Below are positions 6,344-14,589 of a stretch of DNA of 22,154 nt, in pieces; the stretch's first letter is position 1; every line of letters starts with the position of its first letter. Origin of the DNA: Natrinema soli (lineage in GTDB: Archaea; Halobacteriota; Halobacteria; Halobacteriales; Natrialbaceae); assembly GCF_028618695.1 (NCBI RefSeq), contig NZ_JAQIVI010000177.1:1-22154 (forward strand), read 5' to 3'. A program made the translations under genes and the position numbers. The notes beneath the pieces were generated by a model that saw only the letters and a list, made by a program, of their open reading frames with translations, was not told the DNA's origin and searched no databases.

Positions 6344-7147
6344 ATGACAAACCAAGACGCCGGTGGTGGAAATCGGATCGGAAGCACGAAGACGAGTTTC
6401 GCGATCGTCCACGCGCTCCAGGAAAACGGCCCGTCCCGTCTCTCCGAGATCGCCGACGAACTCGATCTCACCGAGAGCACGACACATCGCCACCTCAATA
6501 CGCTCTGCGACCTCCGGTACGTGTCCCGGCAGGGGAAACGATATCAGATCGGGCTCCGATTTGCACGGCTCGGGCGAGCGGCACGGACGAGAGACCCTGC
6601 GTACGAGACGGCGTGGAAACACGTCCAGGACCTCGCCGAGGAGACCCAGGAGCGCTCGCAGTTCGTCGTCGAAGACTACGGTCTCGGTATTTACATCCAC
6701 GTGGAAACCGGCAGTAAGGCAGTCCGGGCCGGGTTCGACGTCGGCCGACAGATTCACCTCCACGGGTCGTCGGCCGGGAAGTCGATCCTCGCACACTACC
6801 CGCGGGACCGCGTCGACGAAATCTTCGATCGCTGGGAACTGCCGGCGCTCACCGGCAACACCATCACCGACCGCGAGGCGCTGTACGACGAACTCGAGGC
6901 CGTTCGCGAGCGCGGGGTCGGGTTCAATCGAGAGGAACACGTCGACGGAATCAACGGCGTCGCGGTCCCCGTCGTGCGGGACGGATCGGTTCTCGGCGCC
7001 CTCGCGGTCGCTGGTCCGTCCCATCGGTTGAACGGGGATCGACTCGAATCGGAGGTGCCCGATATGCTGCTCGCAGCCGCGAACGAACTCGAATTAAACA
7101 TTACTTACTCGTCGCCGGACAGTTCGGTCGACCACCTCGTCGAGTGA
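6344..7147 (+). CDS. IclR-family transcriptional regulator
   Basis: This 267-residue protein has an N-terminal winged helix-turn-helix (about 15-70: SFAIVHALQENGPSRLSEIADELDL, then STTHRHLNTL, then a wing with GKRYQIG). A C-terminal IclR effector domain follows (about 80-255), including GSSAGKSILAH, GVGFNREEHVDGINGVAVPV and VLGALAVAGPSHRL, which are standard IclR-domain segments. IclR proteins bind small carboxylates, sugar acids or aromatic acids, so it probably senses an intermediate of the neighbouring sugar-acid genes. It is divergent from the SDR operon, and a 15-bp palindrome overlaps its own promoter. The start at 6344 is set by the TATA box and the absence of conserved sequence before it. 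Confidence 0.93.
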   Translation: MTNQDAGGGNRIGSTKTSFAIVHALQENGPSRLSEIADELDLTESTTHRHLNTLCDLRYVSRQGKRYQIGLRFARLGRAARTRDPAYETAWKHVQDLAEETQERSQFVVEDYGLGIYIHVETGSKAVRAGFDVGRQIHLHGSSAGKSILAHYPRDRVDEIFDRWELPALTGNTITDREALYDELEAVRERGVGFNREEHVDGINGVAVPVVRDGSVLGALAVAGPSHRLNGDRLESEVPDMLLAAANELELNITYSSPDSSVDHLVE

Positions 7148-7178
7148 GAGCGGCAGAGACGGTCGACCGTCTCACTCG
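7141..7178. terminator. Bidirectional terminator-like inverted repeat between convergent genes
   Basis: The gap between the convergent IclR and DUF2088 genes is only 24 bp and lies inside a double inverted repeat. An outer pair CGAGTGAG (7141-7148) / CTCACTCG (7171-7178) surrounds a perfect 18-bp palindrome GAGACGGTCGACCGTCTC (7156-7173); the two partly compete. Both stop codons fall inside or beside the repeat. There is no T-run, so the terminator function is inferred from position and symmetry. Confidence 0.5.
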
Positions 7179-8464
7179 AACGACGCCGTCCCGTCGTCGA
7201 ACGTCAACTGGGCCCGACTTCGAACGACGACCTCGTCGTCGATGTCCTCGAGCAGGGCCTCCGAGACGTAAAATTCGTCGAGGTCGGTCGTGTTCTCGAT
7301 CCACGCGACCCTGGCCGTCTCCGGATCGTAGCCGCCGAGCGCGTTCAGTGCTACTCTGAGTGCCAGTTCGTCGTTCGGTGCCACGGGGGGGAGCTTCGCT
7401 TTGGCGAGCGATCCACTCGTCAGCGCGTTGGCGTACGTTTTCCGCAAATCGAGTTGCTCGACGGCGGCCCGACGGGTTATGTCCGCCAGTCCGATTCCGT
7501 TGCCGTTGCCGCTCGTCTCGTCGGTGAGCCCGCGGGCGTAGATGAGATCGATCGCGGGCGTCTCCGGATCGGACGCGTTGATAACACGGTACCTGCCGAT
7601 CACGTTCGTATCCATTCCCGCACCGGAGATTTCCTTTCCGAGTTCGTCGACGACGAGCAGGTCGATGTCGTCGGCCGGGAGCGTCGCCATCTCCGCACGA
7701 GCGCGTTCGAGCAGTTGCGGTTCGCGCTCCTCGAATGCGGTCCCCGGAATCGCTTCGATAACGCCGGTCTCCTCGGAGAAGTTTTCCACGAGCGCGAGTC
7801 CGCCGAGCAACGAGACCGATTCCCTGATAGCCGCGGTGAGCGACTCGATCGTCGGAACGTATCCCGCCGCGAGCGCCGTCGAGTGGAACGCCTGCGCCCC
7901 CTGTTGCTTGCCGAGGCCGACCGTGAGCATCTTACAGAGGCCACTCTCGATCCGTCCGGTGAAGTTCGTGTGCGGTTTGACTCGGTTTATCACCATCACT
8001 GCGTCGGCCTCGAGCGCGGCGGTGGCGAAGTAAACCGGCGTCTCGGTCCCGTCGAAGGCTACCTCGTCGAGTTTCGTGACGTCCATGCGTGCGTCTATCG
8101 GCGCGCCGATACGGTCCTCCGTGATATCGAGCGCCGCGAGAATTTCGCGCTGCCCCTCGGGCGTCGCGCCGCCGTGACTCCCCATCGCCGGGACGACGAC
8201 CGGTTCGAACCCCCGTTCCTCGATGGCTGTGACCGTCTCAGCAACGATATCGGCGATCAAGTGAATTCCCCTGCTGCCGACGCCGACAGCGACCGTCGAT
8301 CCCGGCTCGAGGTCCGCAAACGCGAGCCGATTTACCTCCGATCGGACCGTCTCCAAGGGGTCGGCGAGGGTTTCAGTCGCAGGTTCGTAGCTGACTCGAG
8401 CGAACGACGGATAGGGCTGCGGGTCGATGAGTTTCGCTATCTCTGCCTGCTCGGGAAACTCCAT
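7172..8464 (-). CDS. LarA-like (DUF2088, lactate racemase-domain) protein
   Basis: This 430-residue protein belongs to the lactate-racemase (LarA/DUF2088) superfamily. An N-terminal Rossmann-like half contains VAVGVGSRGI (58-67) and the signature MGSHGGATPEGQ (94-105). The central NRVKPHTNFTG and ESGLCKMLTVGLGK segments (160-186) mark the DUF2088 branch with KPHT. LarA uses a nickel-pincer nucleotide to racemise lactate, and relatives racemise or epimerise other 2-hydroxyacids, including sugar acids. The DxTR motif of classical LarA is not evident here (SRG instead), and no cofactor genes larB/C/E lie in the window. Chemistry is therefore uncertain. It is divergent from the enolase-superfamily pair, which suggests action on the same sugar acid. 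Confidence 0.8.
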   Translation of the reverse strand: MEFPEQAEIAKLIDPQPYPSFARVSYEPATETLADPLETVRSEVNRLAFADLEPGSTVAVGVGSRGIHLIADIVAETVTAIEERGFEPVVVPAMGSHGGATPEGQREILAALDITEDRIGAPIDARMDVTKLDEVAFDGTETPVYFATAALEADAVMVINRVKPHTNFTGRIESGLCKMLTVGLGKQQGAQAFHSTALAAGYVPTIESLTAAIRESVSLLGGLALVENFSEETGVIEAIPGTAFEEREPQLLERARAEMATLPADDIDLLVVDELGKEISGAGMDTNVIGRYRVINASDPETPAIDLIYARGLTDETSGNGNGIGLADITRRAAVEQLDLRKTYANALTSGSLAKAKLPPVAPNDELALRVALNALGGYDPETARVAWIENTTDLDEFYVSEALLEDIDDEVVVRSRAQLTFDDGTASFE

Positions 8465-8485
8465 ACTGGGTGTTTAGCTGCCCGA

Positions 8486-8492
8486 CTTATAG
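8486..8492 (-). promoter_or_regulatory. TATA box of the DUF2088 gene
   Basis: On the minus strand CTATAAG is centred 25 nt before the ATG at 8464, ideal for a leaderless transcript. The whole divergent gap to the enolase-family gene is only 92 bp, so the two promoters are back to back. Confidence 0.6.
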
Positions 8493-8503
8493 TTCTCCCC
8501 TCG

Positions 8504-8509
8504 TAATAC
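8504..8509 (+). promoter_or_regulatory. Possible TATA box of the enolase-superfamily operon
   Basis: TAATAC lies about 50 nt before the ATG at 8557, giving a leader of roughly 24 nt. TGTATGTG near 8515-8522 is an alternative. Neither is strong, and no Shine-Dalgarno sequence is present. Confidence 0.3.
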
Positions 8510-8556
8510 TTGCCTGTATGTGAGTGACTTTCATTGTTCTCCCTCGTCTTCCCGGT

Positions 8557-9669
8557 ATGGAGATCGACCGCGTCGAGTCCTTCCCAGTAGAAATACCGCT
8601 GGAAGAGCCGGTATCCTTCTCGAACAGGACCCTCACGTATCGGGACCACGCGATCACCTACGTCCGGACCGAAAGCGGTCACGAAGGCGTCGGCTACTCG
8701 CTCGGATACGAGGGAGCAGGTCTCATCTCGGAAGCGGTGGAATCGCTCCTCGAACCGATCGTCGTCGGCGAAGATCCGCGAGACACCGAGCGGCTGTGGC
8801 GCGAGATGTTCGACGGAACGGTTCAGATCGGGCGGTCGGGTATCCTCCTTCGCGCGATTTCGACGATCGACATCGCACTCTGGGACATCAAGGCGAAAGC
8901 GGCCGACCAGCCGCTGTACAAACTCCTCGGCGGTCACGCCGATTCGGTCCCTGCGTACGCGAGCGGCGGGTACTACCGCGACGAGAAGGGCCACGAAGGG
9001 CTCCGCGACGAAATGCGGCGGTACCTCGACGAGGGCCACGACGTCGTCAAGATGAAAGTCGGCCGCCGGTCGATCCCCGACGAAGCGGACCGAGTCGAAG
9101 CCGTTCGGGACGAGATCGGTCCCGATCGGACCCTGTTACTCGACGCCAACGGCGCGTGGTCGGGCGCGACGGAAGCGATCCGGGCGTGTCGCGCGTTCGA
9201 ACCGTTCGATCCGTACTTCATCGAAGAACCGGTCATGGTCGATAGCGTCGGTGCGATGACGGCAGTCAACGACGCCATCCGGTATCCGGTCGCGACCGGC
9301 GAACTCGAGGGGCCGCGGTACGCGTTCGAGCGACTCATCACGGACGGCGCTGCAACCGTCCTACAGCCCGATGCGACCGTCTGCGGCGGGATCACGGAGT
9401 GGCTCAAGATCGCCCATTACGCGGCGGCCAACGATATCCGGATCGCCCCACACTACAACTGGAACCTTCACTCGTCGCTGCTCGGTGCGATAGAGAACGG
9501 GCTCTGGACCGAGTACTTCTACCGCGATATGGACGTGAAAGTGTTCGACGACATCGTCGAAAGCCCCCTTCGCCCCGACGATACCGGGACGATCGCGCTC
9601 CCGGACGACCCCGGCCACGGCGTGCGACTGGACGAGGACGCGCTCGAGCGGTTCAAGCAGACAAACTGA
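8557..9669 (+). CDS. Enolase-superfamily protein, mandelate-racemase subgroup (KxK type)
   Basis: This 370-residue member of the MR/MLE group has an N-terminal capping domain and a TIM barrel. The catalytic K165-M-K167 motif ends strand 2. Metal ligands are D196 (LLDANGAW), E223 (FIEEP) and E249 (TGE). The His-Asp dyad is D272 (LQPD) and H299 (APHYNW). This layout is that of mandelate racemase and of several acid-sugar dehydratases (for example talarate/galactarate dehydratase). It abstracts the proton next to a carboxylate and then either epimerises or dehydrates. It is 35 nt upstream of a second enolase-superfamily gene, so both probably act on one substrate series. ATG 8557 is preferred; a GTG at 8524 would add residues not typical of the family. 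Confidence 0.88.
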   Translation: MEIDRVESFPVEIPLEEPVSFSNRTLTYRDHAITYVRTESGHEGVGYSLGYEGAGLISEAVESLLEPIVVGEDPRDTERLWREMFDGTVQIGRSGILLRAISTIDIALWDIKAKAADQPLYKLLGGHADSVPAYASGGYYRDEKGHEGLRDEMRRYLDEGHDVVKMKVGRRSIPDEADRVEAVRDEIGPDRTLLLDANGAWSGATEAIRACRAFEPFDPYFIEEPVMVDSVGAMTAVNDAIRYPVATGELEGPRYAFERLITDGAATVLQPDATVCGGITEWLKIAHYAAANDIRIAPHYNWNLHSSLLGAIENGLWTEYFYRDMDVKVFDDIVESPLRPDDTGTIALPDDPGHGVRLDEDALERFKQTN

Positions 9670-9704
9670 CGACCAGCCACAGACCCAACACCGACACAGC
9701 ACCA

Positions 9705-10925
9705 ATGAAAGACTTCTCCAACCAGATATCGAACCGGCGCACGGACCGCGACGTCGAAATAACCGACATTCAGACCTGCGTCGTCGACGGCAACTTCGAG
9801 TGGAACCTGATCAGGATCGAGACCGACGCCGGCGTGACGGGAATCGGCGAGGCCTACCGGGGCGGCGGTGTTCCCGAACTCGTCGAGTACACGAAGCGGT
9901 TCCTGATCGGCGAGAACCCGCTCGACGTCCAGCGGCTCTACAGGCGGATCATCCAGGAGATGTCCGGCCACGGCGGGACGAGCGGCAAGGTCGTCACTGC
10001 CGCGTCGGGCATCGAAATCGCGCTGTGGGATGTCGCCGGGAAGCTCCTCGATCTCCCGGTCTACCAGCTCCTCGGCGGGAAGTTCCGCGACGAGGTGCGG
10101 ATCTACTGCGACTGTCACGCGGGCGAGGCCTACGCCGTCGAGGACGGCTCCACCGAGTACGCCGACGCCGATGCATACTCTCCCGAAGCGTACGCGAACG
10201 AAGCACAACGCGTCGTCGACATGGGGTTTACCGCACTCAAGTTCGACCTCGACCTCGAGATGGACAACGATCCGGACCCGTTCAACGGCCGGCTCAGTAA
10301 TGGAGCCATCGAACACAAGCGAGAGATCGTCGAGGCCGTTCGCGAGCAGATCGGCTCCGAAATTGATCTGGCGTTCGACTGTCACTGGGATTACTCGGTC
10401 GAGAGCGCCAAACGCCTCGCTCACAAACTCGAGGAGTACGATCTCATGTGGCTCGAGGACGCGATTCCGCCGGAGAACACGGAGGCCCAGATCGAGGTCA
10501 CGAAGGCGACGAAGACGCCGGTTGCGACCGGCGAGAACCGCTTCCGGGTCCACGAACTCTCCGAACTGATCTACGGCCACGGCGTGGACATCGCGACGCC
10601 GGATCCGACGACCGTCGGCGGGCTCGGCGAGACGATGCGGATCGCGGACCGCGCCGAGGAGAACTATATCCCGCTCTCCCCGCACAACGTCTGCAGTCCG
10701 ATCGGGACGATGGCCTGCGTCCACCTCGGCGCGGCGATTCCGAACTTCGACCTCCTCGAGTACCACGCCCTCGAGGTCGACTGGTGGGACGAGTTACACA
10801 CCCGAGACGACCCGCTCATTCGAGACGGCTACATCGAAGTGCCGGAAGCGGCCGGTCTCGGTATCGAACTCGACGACGCCGTCGGCGAGGAACACCGACT
10901 CGAGGGGACGGATGGCTTCACGTAG
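9705..10925 (+). CDS. GalD/gluconate dehydratase-like enolase-superfamily sugar-acid dehydratase
   Basis: This 406-residue acid-sugar dehydratase has K179-F-D181 after strand 2, metal ligands D225, E251 (WLEDAIPPEN) and E277 (TGEN), H227 two residues after the first ligand (FDCHW), and H327 (SPHN) after strand 7. The DxH arrangement is that of galactonate and related dehydratases, which convert an aldonate to a 2-keto-3-deoxy acid and water. It is clearly paralogous to the gene at 18126, sharing DVEITDIQT, QLLGGK, EVR-YCDCH, KFDLD, DCHW and PPEN. It has an insert near 140-160 and a different residue before H327 (SPHN versus AMHN), so its substrate probably differs. It lies 35 nt after the KxK enolase and is likely co-transcribed with it. 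Confidence 0.9.
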   Translation: MKDFSNQISNRRTDRDVEITDIQTCVVDGNFEWNLIRIETDAGVTGIGEAYRGGGVPELVEYTKRFLIGENPLDVQRLYRRIIQEMSGHGGTSGKVVTAASGIEIALWDVAGKLLDLPVYQLLGGKFRDEVRIYCDCHAGEAYAVEDGSTEYADADAYSPEAYANEAQRVVDMGFTALKFDLDLEMDNDPDPFNGRLSNGAIEHKREIVEAVREQIGSEIDLAFDCHWDYSVESAKRLAHKLEEYDLMWLEDAIPPENTEAQIEVTKATKTPVATGENRFRVHELSELIYGHGVDIATPDPTTVGGLGETMRIADRAEENYIPLSPHNVCSPIGTMACVHLGAAIPNFDLLEYHALEVDWWDELHTRDDPLIRDGYIEVPEAAGLGIELDDAVGEEHRLEGTDGFT

Positions 10926-11023
10926 CGAGCGGCGACCCCGTTCGCGGTGAGAGATGGGACGGGCGGCCAATCGCCGTCTACCGCTGCGTGAGCACCAGGC
11001 TACCGAGCGGAAACGGCCGAATA

Positions 11024-11046
11024 CTCGAGCGTGTGGCTCGCTCGAG
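11024..11046. terminator. Hairpin downstream of the enolase-family pair
   Basis: CTCGAGCG and CGCTCGAG form a perfect 8-bp stem around a 7-nt loop, 98 nt after the dehydratase stop codon. No T-run follows, so termination or mRNA end-processing is only inferred. Confidence 0.35.
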
Positions 11047-11200
11047 CGGGACTACTGAAATCGTTCCCATCGGTGACTAGTCTCTCGTTGAGACCGTCGA
11101 TCGACGACGGCAGTGACGGAACGACGTCCGCCCTCTCGCGGATCGTTCGATGGGCTATCCTCGTTCGCATATAGTGACATTATATCCTACCAATGTGATT

Positions 11201-11224
11201 ATTTCCCTATCATCGGCCGGAAAT
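11201..11224. promoter_or_regulatory. Inverted repeat upstream of the TRAP operon, possible operator
   Basis: ATTTCC (11201-11206) and GGAAAT (11219-11224) are separated by 12 bp, 40-63 bp before the TAXI start. AT-rich boxes at 11181-11186 (TATATC) and 11236-11242 could serve as TATA elements on either side. The TTCC/GGAA half-sites recall the IclR-region palindromes but with different spacing. Confidence 0.35.
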
Positions 11225-11263
11225 CAAGAGATAGATTGTTAACCATGCCATGTGATAGCATTA

Positions 11264-12307
11264 ATGGACATGCCAGAAGATGGTGTTAATCGACGACGAT
11301 TTCTTCGAGGGGCAGCGGCGGCGAGCGTTCTCGGTGTCGCCGGCTGTCTGGGCGGCAGCGGCGGTGACGGGATGCAACTTCGCGTCGGAACGTCCGCAGG
11401 CGGGACACAGGACGTCGGTCTGGCCGTCGAGCGCGCGGTGAGCGAGACCAGCGACGAACTCGACTATTCGACGGTCGAAAGTCCGGGCTATATCGGGACG
11501 CTCTACCGGCTTGATTCGGACCAGTTCAACGCCGGCATCGTCGACAACAACTCGATGTCGAAGGCGGCGGAGGACCGCGGCGATTTCGCGGAACAGGGGG
11601 TCGATTCGCTCCCCTACCAGGGGTTCTCCGCGTTCCCGTACAGTATCTACGTCGTCGCCCGCGACGGCACGGGCATCGAGACGTTCGACGACCTCGCGGG
11701 CGCGAACGTCTACCCGGCCGAACCGGGGTACTCGACGCGCGCCACGACGCTCGACGTCTGGAGTCAGGACCCGACGGCGGACGTCTACGACGAAATGAAC
11801 ATAATGGACATGGGCGTCAGCGACGCGCCGGGCGCCATGGAAGAGGGGCGGATCGACGCCGCGATCGCGTACGGCACCCCCGGCGTCAGTTACACCGGTT
11901 TCGTGACCGAGTACGACGCTCGCGTCGACGTCCACTACGTCGAACCGACCGACGCGCTGATCGAGTCCGCCGAGTCCTACGGCGGAGCCGGGACCTCCCG
12001 GACCCCCTACGAGGACTGGAGCCTCGAGCAGGACATCGGCACCGACGAGGTGTTCACCTGGAATCTCGAGGTCAACTACGTCTTCCACGAGGACGCCAGC
12101 GACGACGCGGTCTACGAGCTCTGTCGCGTCGTCGACGAGCACAACGACGTCGTCAACGAAGGCGAAGACCAGTTCAACGACTACGAATCGACGGAAGACA
12201 TGCTCGAGCAGGCCCTCGAGGGAGACGAGTTCCCCTTCCACTCCGGCGCCGTGGAGTACTATCAGGACAACGACGTCTGGGACGATAGCCTTCCCAGCCC
12301 CGAGTGA
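11264..12307 (+). CDS. TAXI-family TRAP transporter solute-binding lipoprotein
   Basis: This 347-residue exported binding protein starts with a Tat lipoprotein signal: N9-RRRFLRG at 9-15, a short hydrophobic stretch, and lipobox AGC with C28 as the lipidated cysteine, followed by a Gly-rich linker. The mature start RVGTSAGGTQDVGLAVERAVS is the TAXI-type binding-protein signature (GTxxGG). SPGYIGTLYRL, IVDNNSMSKAA, PYSIYVVA and the later GxPGxxYTG are consistent with the family. TAXI proteins hand organic acids to a fused TRAP permease, and that permease follows after 51 nt. Linked dehydratases suggest a sugar acid as ligand. The start at 11264 is the first ATG; a GTG at 11252 is in frame but unlikely. 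Confidence 0.9.
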   Translation: MDMPEDGVNRRRFLRGAAAASVLGVAGCLGGSGGDGMQLRVGTSAGGTQDVGLAVERAVSETSDELDYSTVESPGYIGTLYRLDSDQFNAGIVDNNSMSKAAEDRGDFAEQGVDSLPYQGFSAFPYSIYVVARDGTGIETFDDLAGANVYPAEPGYSTRATTLDVWSQDPTADVYDEMNIMDMGVSDAPGAMEEGRIDAAIAYGTPGVSYTGFVTEYDARVDVHYVEPTDALIESAESYGGAGTSRTPYEDWSLEQDIGTDEVFTWNLEVNYVFHEDASDDAVYELCRVVDEHNDVVNEGEDQFNDYESTEDMLEQALEGDEFPFHSGAVEYYQDNDVWDDSLPSPE

Positions 12308-12358
12308 TCGATCCGTAGAATCGACGAGGGGACACCACGTAGTATACGAACCCATACG

Positions 12359-14353
12359 ATGAATTCAGAGACAGAACCCGGACGTTCGGTGGTATCGAAA
12401 GTCTCCCGCGTGCTCGACGTCAGCGTCACGGTCAGTTCGCTCCTGTTCTGGGTGATCGTCCTCTACTGGGCGCGCACGCAGGGATGGGCTCGCGTTGAGT
12501 ACGGCGTCATCTTTATCGGGGCGATCCTCACCGTGTACGCGCTCGACCAGTCGCGGCAGGCGTTCGAGGAGGGCGACCGAATCGATGCCGCCGTCCTGTT
12601 GCCGGCCTCGATCGTGCTCATCACGGCGTCGATATACTTCGCCCTGAACTTCGACCGCGTCTACGTCCAGCAACAGGGATACGCGCTCGAGCACGAGTAC
12701 ATGCTGGCGCGGCTCATCATCGTCTCGATACTGTACCTCACGTGGCGCGAGTTCGGGAACCTGTTCCTCGGGCTCGTCGGCGGGGTCATCCTCTACGGCA
12801 TGTACGGCGACGCGGTTTCGGGGATCCTGGGCCACGGCGGGATGACCGAGCTGACGCTCCTGCAGTCGCTGGTCACCGACCTGTACGGCTTCTACGGGAG
12901 CCTCACGCAGCTGACCGCCGCGTGGATCGCGCCGTTCCTCCTGTACGCCGGCCTGCTGTTCGCGTACGGCGCGTTCGATCTGATCCTCCGCGTCGCGATC
13001 GAGTCGGCGAACTACATCCGGTCCGGCGTGGCCCAGACTGCGGTGCTCTCCTCGACCGTGATCGGCTCGATCAACGGCTCATACACCGCGAATGCCGCCA
13101 TGACCGGCTCGTTCACGATTCCGACGATGAAGGACAGCGGGATGGCCCCCCATCGGGCGGCCGCCATCGAGGCGGTCGCGTCGACCTCCGGTCAGGTGCT
13201 GCCGCCCGTCATGGGCGCCTCGGCGTTCGTCATGGCGTCGTATCTGGGCGTCGCCTATCTCAACATCGTCGTCGCCGGCCTCGTTCCGGCGGCGATTCTG
13301 GTCGCGTCGGTCGGGATCGCCGTCCACTACACCGCGATCAGCGACGCCAGCAGTCAGGAGATGGACTTCACCGAGTTCTTCGACGAGGAACTCACCCGTC
13401 GGGAGAAAGTCACCGAAGCGGTCCGGTTCGGCGTTCCCTTCCTCGTGCTGGTGTACTTCCTCGGGATCGCCCAGTACACGGTGATGACGGCCGCGTTCTG
13501 GACCATCGTCTCGATGGTCCTCACCGGCGTTTTCTTCCCCGTGATTCGTCTCCTGATCGACGACTCGGGGTCCGGGGTCCTCTCGGAGTTAGTCACCCAG
13601 TTGGGGAACACGGTCCGCGGGTTCCGTCGCGGGGCGATCATCCTCGCACCGATCGCGATCATTCTCGCGGCGGTCAACGGCGTCGTCGACATCTTCGGCG
13701 TGACCGGCGTGCCGAACAAGATCGCGCTGCTGTTGATCGACCTCTCCGGTGGCGTTCTCCTGTTCGCCGTGCTCCTCGCGATGCTGGTGAGCATCCTGAT
13801 GGGCGTGGGGATGCCGACGGTCGCGGCGTACGTCATCGTCGCGATCCTCATCGCGCCGACGCTCATCTCGGATTTCAGCATTCCCGAGATCACGGCCCAC
13901 TACACCGTGTTCTACGCCGCGATTCTGGCCGGGATCACCCCGCCGGTCGCGACGGCCGCGGTCGTCACGGCCGGGATCGCCGAGGCGAACTTCTGGCGGG
14001 TCTGTGGGGCGGCGATCAAGATCGCCGCGCCGCTATTCGTGCTGCCGATCGCGTTCGTCTACAACCCCGCGATGATCTCCATGTCGTTCGGACTCCCGAC
14101 CGTGATCGCCGGAGCGCTGGTTCTCCTCGGCGCCATCGCGATGATCTACGGCCTCAACTATCCGTTCAGAATGCGTTTCGGCCGTCGGCTCGCGCTCCGC
14201 GTCGCGCTGGCCGTCGTCGGGACCGTCGTGATGATCTATCCCGGTCGCTACGTTAAGCTCGCCGGGATCACCCTGTTCGCCGGCGTCTTCGTCATGGAGA
14301 AGGTGATGGTCCGCGGTATGGACCTCCCGTTCTTCAGAGGGGTGGGACAATGA
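12359..14353 (+). CDS. TRAP transporter fused permease (4TM/12TM, TAXI type)
   Basis: This 664-residue integral membrane protein joins the small DctQ-like and large DctM-like subunits. Roughly residues 20-145 form the four-helix small-subunit part; the rest is the large ion-coupled domain. Two hallmark stretches are visible: NGSYTANAAMTGSFTIPTMK through STSGQVLPPVMGASAFVMA (about 239-293), and MGVGMPTVAAYVI through ILAGITPPVATAAV (about 480-535). Both correspond to the re-entrant hairpins that coordinate the co-transported ion and substrate. It would move the TAXI-bound acid across the membrane with Na+ or H+. Its stop overlaps the next gene as ATGA. Confidence 0.93.
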   Translation: MNSETEPGRSVVSKVSRVLDVSVTVSSLLFWVIVLYWARTQGWARVEYGVIFIGAILTVYALDQSRQAFEEGDRIDAAVLLPASIVLITASIYFALNFDRVYVQQQGYALEHEYMLARLIIVSILYLTWREFGNLFLGLVGGVILYGMYGDAVSGILGHGGMTELTLLQSLVTDLYGFYGSLTQLTAAWIAPFLLYAGLLFAYGAFDLILRVAIESANYIRSGVAQTAVLSSTVIGSINGSYTANAAMTGSFTIPTMKDSGMAPHRAAAIEAVASTSGQVLPPVMGASAFVMASYLGVAYLNIVVAGLVPAAILVASVGIAVHYTAISDASSQEMDFTEFFDEELTRREKVTEAVRFGVPFLVLVYFLGIAQYTVMTAAFWTIVSMVLTGVFFPVIRLLIDDSGSGVLSELVTQLGNTVRGFRRGAIILAPIAIILAAVNGVVDIFGVTGVPNKIALLLIDLSGGVLLFAVLLAMLVSILMGVGMPTVAAYVIVAILIAPTLISDFSIPEITAHYTVFYAAILAGITPPVATAAVVTAGIAEANFWRVCGAAIKIAAPLFVLPIAFVYNPAMISMSFGLPTVIAGALVLLGAIAMIYGLNYPFRMRFGRRLALRVALAVVGTVVMIYPGRYVKLAGITLFAGVFVMEKVMVRGMDLPFFRGVGQ

Positions 14354-14583
14354 GCGCGAGTCGGTCGGACGAGCCCCCCGAAGAGATGGTTGACACCGAG
14401 AACGTCGGTGGACTTGAGGAGATCCTTCCGCCCCAGCTGATGCCCATCTGGAGTCGCGTGCAACTGATTCAGGACTTCCGCGACACCCACGGCAAGACGT
14501 ACATCTCGATCATGGAGGCGATCGTCGCGATCGGACTCACCGCCGGCTATCTCTACTGGCTCACCCTCTACTTCGGCGGGTGA
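14350..14583 (+). CDS. 77-residue single-TM protein coupled to the TRAP permease
   Basis: This small protein starts within the permease stop codon (ATGA overlap). It has a hydrophilic acidic N-terminus (1-22), a possibly amphipathic middle (EILPPQLMPIWSRVQLIQDF), and one membrane helix at about 51-75 (YISIMEAIVAIGLTAGYLYW and onward), ending GG. It is too short to be a DctQ four-helix subunit, and the permease already contains one. I do not recognise the family. Translational coupling suggests an accessory or stabilising subunit of the transporter. The overlapping minus-strand ORF (14248-14490) is a shadow. Confidence 0.7.
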   Translation: MSASRSDEPPEEMVDTENVGGLEEILPPQLMPIWSRVQLIQDFRDTHGKTYISIMEAIVAIGLTAGYLYWLTLYFGG

Positions 14584-14589
14584 GTGTCA

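Larger units (their letters stand above)
10926..11263. other. Intergenic region before the TRAP transporter genes
   Basis: No ORF is supported in these 338 bp. The first part is GC-rich with a hairpin at 11024-11046 and a 12-bp palindrome CGTCGATCGACG (11095-11106). The last 100 bp are AT-rich, with ATATA-N7-TATAT (11169-11185) and a 6-12-6 inverted repeat (11201-11224) likely to belong to the transporter promoter. Confidence 0.5.

Noticed and set aside
8498..8530. TACT...GAGTG pair upstream of the KxK enolase gene as a TrmB site
   Set aside because: The spacing is 11 nt, outside the 7-8 nt of the TrmB motif.
9519..10766. 415-codon minus-strand ORF opposite the GalD-type dehydratase
   Set aside because: Mirror of the acidic codons of the real gene, with no domain motifs.
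11261..12355. 364-codon minus-strand ORF opposite the TAXI gene
   Set aside because: Antisense shadow, rich in V/R/D without family features, while the sense frame has a Tat signal and TAXI motifs.
12742..14256. 504-codon plus-strand ORF inside the TRAP permease
   Set aside because: Arg/Asp/His-rich out-of-frame translation of a membrane-protein gene.
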